Part shown: piece after piece, positions 37,001 to 47,812 of the stretch
Position numbering within the stretch: position 1 is the first letter of the stretch
How the letters are laid out: each line of letters starts with the position of its first letter
Assembly (NCBI GenBank): GCA_030737875.1
Contig: CM060915.1
Location: 362,697,863 to 362,761,862 of the forward strand
Source: Allium sativum
Lineage: Eukaryota; Streptophyta; Magnoliopsida; Asparagales; Amaryllidaceae
DNA length: 64,000 nt
Reading direction: 5' to 3'
Translations under genes and position numbers: made by a program
Notes under the pieces: model-generated
The model's input: only the letters and a program-made list of their open reading frames with translations
What the model was told of the DNA's origin: nothing
Database searches by the model: none

Positions 37001-38748
37001 TATACCATCTTGAAGCTCTCGAATAAAGTAGTTCAACGTATCTAAAATCGTGCAATTTCATTGAGTATTTCGGTCGAATCTTTTTTTAAAAAAGATGGAA
37101 CAATGGTTGCATCCTCCTTATTTTAGATAAAGGGAAGAATGAATTAGGTTAGCAGAGAACGTGGCCTAATTTATACGAAAGAAATAAAAAGATGCCATCT
37201 ATTGATTTTATTTTGTTGTAGGATGGTGCTTATGGTGACCATAAAATGTAATGAATTTGTGAACGTAAGACGCTTGGATTTCTGAAATTACAGTTTATTT
37301 ATACTTTAAATGTTCAATCTTACCATGTTCATCACTTATTATACGTTACCTAAAATATAGTCTTTCCATTAGAACCGAAACCAAGTTAAATTTTCTAATG
37401 AACACAATTAGCATTTATTTACACATGCATATAACATTTATTTCAATTGCTATATATTCACTTTTTTTTTCGAATTTAAAAGTTCATAAATTTCATTTAT
37501 GTCCAAATAGGACCTTAAATGATTTACATACTAATTTCCTACCGAACAAGACACAATAACTCTTTGTTTTTAATATTCACATTTTCATTTGTTCATTTTT
37601 TTTTTTGTGGTCCATGCGCATGAAACATTAATGTCAAGTGCCACATCAGTATGCTTCATGCGTAGAGGATTATACATTACCATTCTTTGTTTCATAAATA
37701 TACCAAGAAATGCTCAGCATTAAGGAAAGAAGATAAAAAAAAGTATAATGGCAATAACTTCCTTTTACACGTTATTAAATGCATGCATAAATTTCTAATT
37801 TTCTATCCATAAATTTGGTTTCACACGTACATGAAAAAGTAAGCTACATACATGCATGACAATAAATCTCACAATATAGCAATAAATATTTATCCTTTCT
37901 TAAATTCATGTATAAGAAAATATTAAAACAAAATTTTGGTTTATTTGGTTAAACTTAATATAGACCAACAAATAACCAATCAAGATTCTATAATGCGAAC
38001 GTTGTCAGTTCAAAACAACGTCGCGCAGTTCAGACCGAACATCCAAACACACGAAATAAAATATCGTTGTGTTCAACGTGTTAATGCGAGTAAAAAAACC
38101 CTATGAAAACGTGTTAAATTAACGTTCGTGTGAAATTCTCTATAAATTATCAATTCATATAATTATCTTTAATTAAATATAAAAAACTAATCAACTTTAT
38201 TCACATCAAAATAAATTTAATTTAAACTTAGTAAATCAAATTTCATTTTAATTATTAATTATTAATTACATCAATCAATCTCATTAAATATATAAATATT
38301 AATTTCCAACATTCCATGTTAACCAATATACACAAGATCACAAAATTATTTACAATCAATACATGCTATAATTATCAAAATAAGGTCAAATTAATCACTA
38401 AAGCAATTTATTTAAGTTTCCACCATGCATTAATACAATTTAAATATTTAAAGTTTAATTATAAATTTGTTGACTTAATTAAGTCCAAATAACCCTCAAT
38501 AATTACCATACAAATCAATATACAATTTATATTTTAAATCCACATAAATAATGACATTTATTACCATTCGACCTTTATTACACAAACAAAGAATGTATAT
38601 TATTACCATATTAATTAATTTAAATTTTCCAACATATATTAAATTCCAAAATTTATTAATTCATTAATTTTAGTATTTAAAGCAGTTTTGTTCCAAAAAC
38701 AGATTAAATTTAATATTTTAAATTATAGAAAAATATCGGGATGTTACA
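34031..38748 (-). repeat. 5' LTR of element D (right copy, 4,718 bp)
   Basis: Colinear with 27611-32318 throughout. The TATA-like motif here reads TATAAATTA (~37168-37180). Small differences include an extra AG in the GTGAG hairpin (36599-36622), which weakens its stem. Confidence 0.9.
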
Positions 38749-41700
38749 CATTCCAATATATTCATTGGAAAATTCTGGTTATTTTAAAACCCTTTTTCAA
38801 ATCCAATTTATTTATTTAAAAATCGTTTCGATTATTATTCTAGTTTTCCAACATCCACATATGTAAACAGTCTGGGCTCCATACCATGACGTTACTCGTA
38901 GCTAGAAACTAACATATGTCCATTTCCATGCAGTCACTATCCCGTTTTTGGTTCATACCGGGGTGTGAAGCTCGCGAATTAAAGCTACACAAAGCTATGC
39001 TAATTAAAGTTGTGCTTTGATCATCTACCACAAGACACTTCTTTTCAACAAAAGCCTTGATCCATGCAACTCATTATGCCACACTGTCAATCCATACCGT
39101 ACCACTAATTTCCACCAATATATAACCTCTAAGCTCATACGTCTCAGAGAAGGTTGTTAAGCAAGAGAATAAATTCTCCGCCACCAAACAGATTAGCAGA
39201 GATCAACGAACACAGTATAAAGGAATACAATGTATGACATACCATCCATTTGCAAGTCCGTTCTGGGTCTAAATGAAACCGGAGGCACTTATTCATCTTC
39301 CCATATGTCCAATATCGGAGAGAGGCCCTTGCATATCCGGTCGATCTCCAAGTACGTCTAGAGAGGTCCTTGCATATCCGGTCGATCTCCAAGTACGTCT
39401 AGACGATCACCACTTATTACCTTGTCTTGCGTGTACATCACAATCAAGACATCAGTAATCATCCAAAACGATGTGAAGAACTCCGGTCTTTAACCACTGT
39501 CTTTATCGTCAACTTTCAATCGTCGTATTAACTATTTATAATGGGTTAAACCCGGTCTTTCCGAATAATTCGCGTATCTTATAATCAGGTGCTATAAAAA
39601 AACATCATACGCCTCATTTCAATTCAGAATATTCTTTTATTCAAATATTCTTATCTTTAGGGAAAGGTTCCTATTAATTTTATCAAAAATAAATTCTTTT
39701 AAAATTATTCTTTAATCTTCCTTTGGATATCAATTTCAAAATATTTCATTTTATCTTCTAACAATTCTAAACCAAATTAAGGTTTATAAAACAAGTCGGG
39801 AACATCGCCTTACCAAAATAATTGTTTATTTTATCTTTCTAATCCCAACCTATTCATCCCATGGAGCAAAATTGGTAGTACTCCATATCTAACACCCACT
39901 GTGTTATCGGTAAAATTAGTTACCATTTCCCATTCAAATCTAATTAAAGATTTAACTATCGCCTGGAGTAAAACTGGTTGTACTCCATTCCGGATCATTT
40001 CATGGATTCGATAAATTTAATTATCTCATCCTCATTCCAATCTAACTAAAGATTCATTAAAACTCCAGTTCAGTTTTAATCTCAAAAATCATTAGTTAAT
40101 GATTATTCACTTTTTAGAAAAATTAATCCTGTCATTTACCGGGTTAAAGAACCAATGTCATCTAAAATATAGTTCACAATAAACCCCAAAACCATATTCC
40201 ATTAATTATGGAATCTTCACAAAAAATATCCTAGCCTTTTAAGTTCCATATATAGTACCGGTCTTCCTTTACAGAAGCTCATCTCGATTGTTACCAAATG
40301 AATTCCCTTCAATTCCAATTTAATATATTAAATTGGAAAACTTTACTTTAGGAAAATTCCATTAAATCTAAATAAAAATATTTATAAATTCCAAATCATC
40401 TCCTCACTGGTAATTGGATTAAAGAACAAATGTTATTTAAAACACGATTAACGATAAACCAAAATTTCCAATTTCAATTCAATTCCAATTAAATATTAAT
40501 TAATTGGTAAATTTCACTAAGTCTTAATTAAAAGATTTATTCTATTATCATCGGGGCTTAAGAACAGTGTTAATGAAGACACCATTCACGACAAACCCAA
40601 AATCCAATTAGATATTAAATACAAGGCTCAAAGTAGAAATTATATCGTCTTATATTCAATATCAAATTCTGAAACCAACGGATATCGTATTGGGAATAAT
40701 GATATCTGTATCTTCCAAATTCCTCAACAATATCCGCATAATCACATAATCCAATATCGAAATATCCGAATATAATTTCCATTCAAATCCATTCCAATAT
40801 ATTCACTGTAAAATTCTAGTTATTTTAAAACCCTTTTTCAAAAACAATTTATTTTATTAAAAATCGTTTGGATTATCATTCTAGTTACTAACTAGTTCAT
40901 TAAGATAAAAATATATTTTTATCTTTTTAAAACTGGAATTTTTCATACAAAATCGTTCTAAATCATTTATTATGATTTTACATAATTTTTCCATATTTTT
41001 AATAATTTTATTAAGGCCATTATAGTCGCTTTCAAGAAACGGCTACCGAACTGCATCCATAGCGACCTTTTCTTAAATTGATTTGGACATATCTTAAAAT
41101 TTGACCGTTCAAATTTAAATTTCTTATATTCATTGGAAAGACCTTTTCGATATGAACCCAGCGGTTCCGGTTGTAGGAGAACCCGATAGTCAGATCTCCC
41201 GTTATATCAGTTTGAAGTTAATGCTTGAAATTCGCGACCGGTCGCTGCACGGCGCATTCTATTCAAACGATTAATATATATAATATATATTCCGTCGATT
41301 TCTATTTACAACGTATTTTAAATTATTTATAAATTCGTTTAAAACGATTTCAACTTCATTTTCAATTTTAAATCAAAATTGAATATTCCTTATCATTATA
41401 ATATTAAAATGATAATATTTTTAAAATGTCAGATTTTGAAATCAATTCTTTTCGATATTATTTTAAAATGAATAGAATCGATCGATAAATCCATTTGGGT
41501 TAAAAAGGCGAATATCTGCTTACTCCACTTCATATATTCCAATATTTTCGTGTCCATCCAAAATCGGACATCAAAATCATTATTTAATTCTTCGCTGAAT
41601 ATTATTTTAAAATATTCACTATTTTAAAATATTCATTATATTAAAATATTCGTTATATTAAAATATTCATTATTTTAAAATATTCATTTTTTGAAAATAT

Positions 41701-42180
41701 TCATTTTAAAATATTCTTTATTTCTGAATCGGAATGCGACTCAATCAATTACCATATAATTTCAATTATATGGATTTCATACATCGCATGTATTCACAAT
41801 AATGACAAATGATCATTTAATAATCAAACATCATCCAGAGTGCATTTTACAACTGTATAAGTGTTAAAATAAATAAATAATGCTCATCACAACCTGTCAA
41901 CTCATCGATCGACATACAACTAAATATTGGGATTAGTGTATGTCAAATATCATCCCAATACCCGTGTGTGCTTTCAAACAACAAATACTGATTATTATTT
42001 GTGCAATTGAGCGATGTGTAAAATTTATCGTCCCAATCAATATCAGCTAAATAGGTGTACATAAACAAGTCGTCCGACTTGTAAATGAATATTTATTCCA
42101 ATTTCTTTTCATGATAATTTTATATAAATTTTATATAAATAATATATACATTTCAGTTTTTAGAAAAATTCGGCATACAA
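38749..42180 (-). mobile_element. LTR A' part 3, minus strand
   Basis: Resumes after the CATTC duplication. 38749-38847 ends the first copy of the tandem duplication and 38848-40895 is the second copy. From there to about 42180 it follows A3 (51200-53290), including the ACTGCATCC…GCGACC stretch (~41050), AAAATATTC repeats (~41600-41720) and the CGATGTGTAAAATTTATCG block (~42013). Similarity fades near 42180, before the cargo/TATA/U3 portion. TATA-like sequence at 42537-42552 on the minus strand suggests the LTR may reach further with different content. Confidence 0.65.
38848..40895 (-). repeat. Second copy of ~2.05-kb tandem duplication in A'
   Basis: It begins with CCAACATCCACATA and matches 25630 onward, then continues to the point where the first copy ended (38847). 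The junction shares CTAGTT with the end of the second copy, so a short microhomology may have seeded it. Only the first copy contains element D, so the duplication predates D or D landed in one copy afterwards. Confidence 0.65.
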
Positions 42181-43613
42181 TCCCAGAAAATCAAAATCAG
42201 TTCCGTTTTATTCACTCAATCCAAATCTAAGCTTAAATCGATGGTTCAATACCTCCATCTTCTTATAATCCTAGCCCTAGCTCCTTATCGTTCACGACAT
42301 GACTGTCGCCTTCCAACAAATTGATGCCGCACCCTTTAGTGATGTTCATATATGAAGATTAAGGCAAGATAACCCTAAAGAAGGAGGCGTTATGTTTTTG
42401 TGATTTTTTTTGGGATTATTGTTGATTTTTAAAACTCACGTCTCTATGAAATGAGAAAAAAGAAAAGAGCGGTCGCTCAAGCATTTGCAGATGGAAGAGA
42501 GAAGTGAGAGATAGGTTATGGTTAGAAATTTACAAAGGGTTATATATATATGTATGTATTATTTAATATTATAGAGCCTCGTTAATGGCGACTGGAGAAA
42601 ATCTCTCCAACTTTCGTCATGCGTGAGTACTTTCATTTATTTCCTTCCAAATCTAACTTCTTACCAGTGTTTTCACTACATCAACCTTCAACGATATGTT
42701 TCGTTGATAATACTTTTGACTTACTTCTGTTTTCCGTTTCGATTTCTATCTATAATTTCATTTTTGGAATTAGATTTACTACTCGCGAATGGTTTATATA
42801 CCAGTCTGCCCTAAACCGAGATGCAACTATACTTAAATCGTAGATCCACAGCCGATTCAGATTTGTTTGAAAGTTGGAGAACAAGAATTTGGGGGAATTG
42901 GGATCTGGCATAGCCGCCGTAAGTGTTGATGCACTTCCGATTCTTCATAACCGTTTCTCCTGCTTTTCAATATTTTCGCTTTAGGTTTTTGTAGATTTGA
43001 TCGTTAGAACTTTAGCATTTCAGTTGGGGTTGATGATGGAGTATAGTTTTTTTTTGGTTGGAAGTGTTTTAAGATAAATACGGATTTATCTGTTTATAGT
43101 TTGGTACTGGTTTATGAGATCTGAATCAGTGAATGGTTTGTATGTTTGTTCATCTCCGAGCTTAATTGAAGTTTTATCTTAGTTTCAACAGAGATCTGGT
43201 CTCTGGTTCTAAAATAGCAGCCTGCTTCTTCTTCATTAAATTGTTTCCAGTCTGTTCATTGTGATCTAATAACCTTCTATATGTTGAGCAGCAAACTCAT
43301 ATTATAAGAAACACAGCTTTCCAAGTATCAGAGAAAATGGGATATTGGAGTGTTAAGGTGGTTTTTGCTTCAGCATTCACATTCAATAATCCATATATTG
43401 CTAGATAATCATTCTCATTGAACCCATTTATGGGATTGATAATCTGTAATTGCATATTGATTTGTTTTATTAGATGGTTATTGGAAGAATGTTTATGAGT
43501 GGTTGGTTAAAGTTTTATAGCTCATCAAAATTCATGAGCAATTTTAAGCATTCATCCATAGCCATATATTGGCGACTGGTGCAAATCTCTTGGCTATGAA
43601 ATTCATATATTAT
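42181..43613 (+). other. Host-like segment, possible 5' end of a gene
   Basis: Composition is more genic than around it. On the plus strand a leader-like stretch ends GCCGCC|GTAAGT (42919), with a plausible T-rich 373-bp intron to TTGAGCAG (43291), then an exon carrying ATG at 43337. On the minus strand there is a TATA-like run (42537-42552) and a small frame of 28 codons near 42250-42340. GGCGACTGG occurs at both ends (42588 and 43571). A CATAGCCA…TGGCTATG hairpin lies near 43558-43598. The segment stops at LTR E, so any gene is interrupted or truncated here. Confidence 0.35.
43337..43408 (+). CDS. Possible first coding exon, unrecognised
   Basis: ATG at 43337 opens 23 codons ending at TAA (43408); the peptide begins MGYWSVK. 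After the seventh codon AAG|GTGGTT could be a splice donor, which would make only 21 bases coding in this exon. The main support is the upstream arrangement: donor GTAAGT at 42919 and an acceptor at 43291, typical of a plant 5'-UTR intron. No family is recognised. Confidence 0.25.
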   Translation: MGYWSVKVVFASAFTFNNPYIAR

Positions 43614-44915
43614 TGTAATGACCCGCGTTCTACGCATCAAGGGATCATAGAATATTTATTTCTTTTTCATGCGAAGTTGTATAGCCATGTAACTTTGGGA
43701 GACGACTATTGGGGTCATTTCCCATGTTCATGATTTTTGCCGATTTTTAAATGACCTTTTTGCCCTGGTTGATCTTGTTTTGGCCATAACTTTTGATTGA
43801 TACGGAGTTTTGACCTACAACCACTTCCATTAGATCCGGATTATGGTTTACCTTTCCGTAGAGTGGTCACATTAGCCAAACGGACTCACCGTTTGGGAGA
43901 TATGGCTGAAACAAGGTTTAGAAGGTGAAAATCAGCTTAACCGGGCCTAATTAGGGTGATTAGCAAGAGGGCCCATAACCCATTTCGGGATTAGGGTTAT
44001 GGGGAGGCTGAGAGCAGTAGAAAAACGATTTTTATTTCATTTTTTAACTACCTAAAACATTTCTCTAACCTTAGCCATGACCTCCACCTTCTAATTTCAT
44101 CCCAAATCGCTCATAATCGCTTTCTAATTGAAGATTAAGCCAAGCTACGTCAAATCAAGGGGAAATAACACCAAATCAGAGTTGGAGCTGCTGTGTTGCA
44201 TTAGAATTCGACCCAAAACAGATAATATTTCAGATCTATAGTTTGTTTGTGGCCGAGGTGAGTGATTAGCAATGTTTTTCACTAATTACGGCTAATTATG
44301 GGTGATTAGTGATAATTAGCGAAATTATGGCTTAGAAAAATCTAAAAAAATATAAAATTCTAAAATATTATTTTAGGGCTCTAATAAAAATTTGGGCTAA
44401 TTTGGATAAGTTTTGCTAATTGTGTGCTTAAACATGATTAAAGGGGATTAAGGGAAAAACATGGGTTTTTGGGTATGTTTGATCCGTATAAACATGTTAA
44501 ATTGTTGTTTTGTTGTTTATGGTTGAGTATACATGTTGCTATGACTGTTTGGTATGTTTCATGATTGTTTAGTAAAGTTAGAATGGTTGAAAACGCCGTC
44601 GTATGGCGAGAATAGATGATACAAGCTTACTGGAAATTCTGGAGCAATCCGGATTGGATCAGCTAAGGGGATCGGATCGGCTAGGGGATCGGGTCGGAAG
44701 AGCTGAACTAAATCAGATTGGGTTATGGCAAGAAGGAAGGCCACCACTTGCATTGAGTTGAATTTGGAATCGGACCAGAGCTTGGAATGGGATCGGATCG
44801 GACCAACTGGAGAACTAGAGGACCGAACCGAACTCAGGCAGGAGCACCGAACCGAACCGGGATCTGGAGATGGAGGAACACCGAACCGAACTGACTAGGG
44901 GAGGAGCACTTTGAG
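43614..44915 (+). mobile_element. LTR fragment E
   Basis: Starts TGTAATGACCCGCG, a gypsy-type LTR start. About 640 bp in, GCCGAGGTGAGTGATTAGC resembles the GTGAG feature of the other families. GC-richer CCGAACCGAAC repeats lie near 44820-44895. It is cut off by the start of F at 44916; no partner LTR, primer-binding site or polypurine tract is seen. Confidence 0.5.
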
Positions 44916-45983
44916 TGTAATGACCCGCATTGGCAGAGGTATTATAATTAATTTATTTAATTATTTAAAAGGTGATAAAAGAATTTATTGGTCGTGGAAT
45001 TAAATAATTGTAAATATTTAATTAAAATAATAAATTAAATAATATATTTAATTCTGAAATAATCAGAATTGGCTGAAAAGGCGATATGGGGCTAACTGGA
45101 TCATCTGTGATACTTAATTCAGCTTGGAATTGAATTTGAATAACGAATATAGTATATAAACGACAGTTTGAATGTAGAGTTATAATATAATTAAAATCGA
45201 GCTCGAAATGGCGCTGCAGTTCGTAAATTGGCGATTTGAACTTCAACTGAATATACAGAATTTGTTTTAAGCCGGATTTCTGTGAAACAAGAAACGTGTG
45301 GAGCTGGTGGAGTATATCTTTCTAGTAGAAGAGAAAAATCGGGATTTCATCGTGTAGATTTGATTCACGTCCAAATCAAATTTCAGAAAAGTCGTTGTGG
45401 AATTCCTTTATATTTTATAAAGGAATTATTTATATTTTAATAAGGAATTTCAATATAAATAGAATATCGGGTTGACCAGATTTGAAATATCAGGTTATAA
45501 ATCCCAGTAGAGTTGTATGGTATTCCACGGTGAATATAGACGATAATATTTAATTTTAAATATTAAATTTGATTATATTTAAATATATTTATATATTTAA
45601 ATGGGTCACTCAGAGCTTTAAAAATTAGCCAGTTTTGCAAACGAAGTCGGAATTCGACGAAACTAATTTTGTTGGATTCGCAATGTCAAATAGTTGTTAG
45701 ATTTCCAGTTCAGTGATTTTTGAAGTCAGTATGTGACCGTACCGATTTTTAAAGTGAAAAACTATCGATAAATTGACATTTAAAAATACGTTGTGTGAGC
45801 ATACGGAGTCGGAATTCGACGAAACCAGTTTCGTTGGGACCGTAATGTCAAACTGTAGCTGCATGTCCATTTTCGTGATTTTTGGGTGTCGTATGTGACT
45901 GTACAGATTTTTAAACAGTAAATACAAGTAGTAGTTCAATAAAAATAAATATAATAATGAATATAAAAATATTATCCTCACTC

Positions 45984-45991
45984 TATAAATA
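45984..45991 (+). promoter_or_regulatory. TATA box of LTR F
   Basis: TATAAATA with a start-like CTTAAACCC about 25 bp on; it gives a U3 of about 1.07 kb, as in A and C. Confidence 0.55.
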
Positions 45992-46019
45992 CACCAACAT
46001 TTTCCTTAAACCCTATTCT

Positions 46020-46790
46020 CATTCATTCGATGGTCAAACAATTCGTGGCCGCCTGTTCTTTCTCTGAAAGAAAAAAAATGAGCAATGGTGACCTTTGAAA
46101 ATTCCTATAAAATTCGAATCAAAATGAAATGGTTCCACTCTTGATTTGTTCATCCTCTTTTCCAAGTAGCTTCACTTCCATATTGTTTTCGTAAAGCTCG
46201 GTTTCATTATTGTCGAACTGTGTAAACACATCGTCAGCTAGGGTTTAAGAATTTGGGCGTTTGGGTTTGTAATGCGAGATTGGAGTAGTGTAGTTGAATT
46301 TGTAGAGGAATCCTTGTTGTTCCTACAACTATTGGAGAGGGTGCGACGTCAGTTTTAAGGGATCGAAATTCAGCAGAAAATCGATGTCGCGATAGCAGTA
46401 TTAGTTCGAGTGTCTTCGGGTAAGGATGGAGTGGTAGGGAAATTAAAGTAAAGGGTAATGGAGTTTTCTGTTTTGATTTTTGGTGAGTAGAAAAGGAACA
46501 ACGGTGTCATTTGTTGAGCAGGTTCCCTGTAGTTGCGGATGGAGAGGACGGATTGGGATGGAGTGATCGTATGTTGCGTTGAGGAGTTGTAGAGATTGAG
46601 TTTTGGAATGAGGGGTTGATTTGGGTCTCGTGTGCAAAGTTCGGGGTAGTTCGGTGATGTTTGGGATTGTGCGATGTACTGTGTGGCGTTTGCTAGAGCA
46701 CCGCGTTTGAGTTCCGGGGAGAAGAAGAATAGAAATTTCGGGTCTGAGCTTTAATAGGGTATTGGGCCACAGGATGGTGAGCCCATGATG
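46020..46790 (-). other. Cargo-like segment in LTR F, promoter-like on minus
   Basis: GC-richer than its flanks and placed between the TATA and the GTGAG hairpin. Read on the minus strand it begins ATGGGCTCACC…GGCCCAATACC, like plant site-II promoter elements, followed by leader-like sequence and a 64-codon frame (46443-46637). LTR B has a similar edge (58725-58751) before its own antisense segment. No gene is recognised. Confidence 0.35.
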
Positions 46791-47670
46791 TATAAAAATT
46801 GTTTTAAATCATTTAAATACTTATCTAATCTTGTAAGAGGTATAACTTCCTCATACTTGATCAGAATTGGGCGAAACAAGATCCGATAGGATCGTATGGA
46901 CGGACACTACCCAATGGAACTGACGGGGAGTGGAGTGGAGCTAGTTTGAATTTATGGCGAAATAAATTATTTGATTCAAATCAAACAACAGTTTATCGTT
47001 CTTTAACGATGAACTGCCAATGTGAGTAAATCTCACTAACTCTGAACAGTTTATAATTTCATGTTGTATTTTTAGAACTGTTAAATATTGGCTGATTATT
47101 GTGTGTTGACTGTTTGATTGAACTGCTAGTCAGTTAGTTGAATTTCTATATTGATTCTGTTTAACAGAATATATCATATGGAACTGAAAGTGATGTTATC
47201 TATATTGTTTAACATCTGTGATGCAGGGAAATAGGTTGGAGGAATCCAACTGGATTCCTCAACATTTATTTTACTGTGATTCATATATTGTGATATATGA
47301 TGTGATATATAATCTGTTGTTGATTATGTGTGTTTGGACGATATTTATCGTTGTTATATGGTATGTTAAATACCATAAGAAATACTGGATGTAGGAAAGG
47401 GGATTTTCAAAGTTTATTTTGAAAATGGATTATTTATATAAAATCGATGGATTTTATATAGAGAAGGAAAAGGGTTTTTTTAAAAGAAAATATTTATAAA
47501 ATCGAAGGATAAGTTACAATAAAGGAAATATTTATTTGTTAAATAAATAGAATAGAATAAAGGAAATATCTATTTGTTGAATAAATAGAGAGGATAAAAG
47601 AAATATTTATTTAGGGAATAAATAGAATTATAAAAGAAATATTTATTTGGGAAGATAAATAGGATTGGAA

Positions 47671-47812
47671 GGTAATCATTATAAGTGAATAAACGCTGTA
47701 AAAGGGAATCATTATAAGTGAATAAACGATGTAGAAGGAAATCATTATAAGTGAATAAACGCTGTAGAAGGTAATCATTATAAGTGAATAAACGTTGTTA
47801 AAAGGAAATCTT
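47671..47812 (+). repeat. 33-34-bp tandem repeat, about 4 units
   Basis: Units of AATCATTATAAGTGAATAAA plus CGCTGTAGAAGG, with few differences. Downstream (47850-48290) are looser GAGTTAATCGAATATAGTTT units. Confidence 0.8.

Larger units (their letters stand above)
27611..38748 (-). mobile_element. Element D: complete giant-LTR retrotransposon, minus
   Basis: An 11.1-kb element with CATTC duplications and LTRs of 4,708 bp (27611-32318) and 4,718 bp (34031-38748) around a 1,712-bp non-coding internal region (32319-34030). The primer-binding and polypurine sites are both in minus orientation. The LTRs are near-identical by eye (a few percent). No gag-pol frame is present. It shares the plan of A, B and C but its sequence is the most distant of the four. 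Confidence 0.9.

Noticed and set aside
47671..47812. CRISPR-like spaced repeats
   Set aside because: Units are head to tail with no unique spacers, in a eukaryotic LTR.
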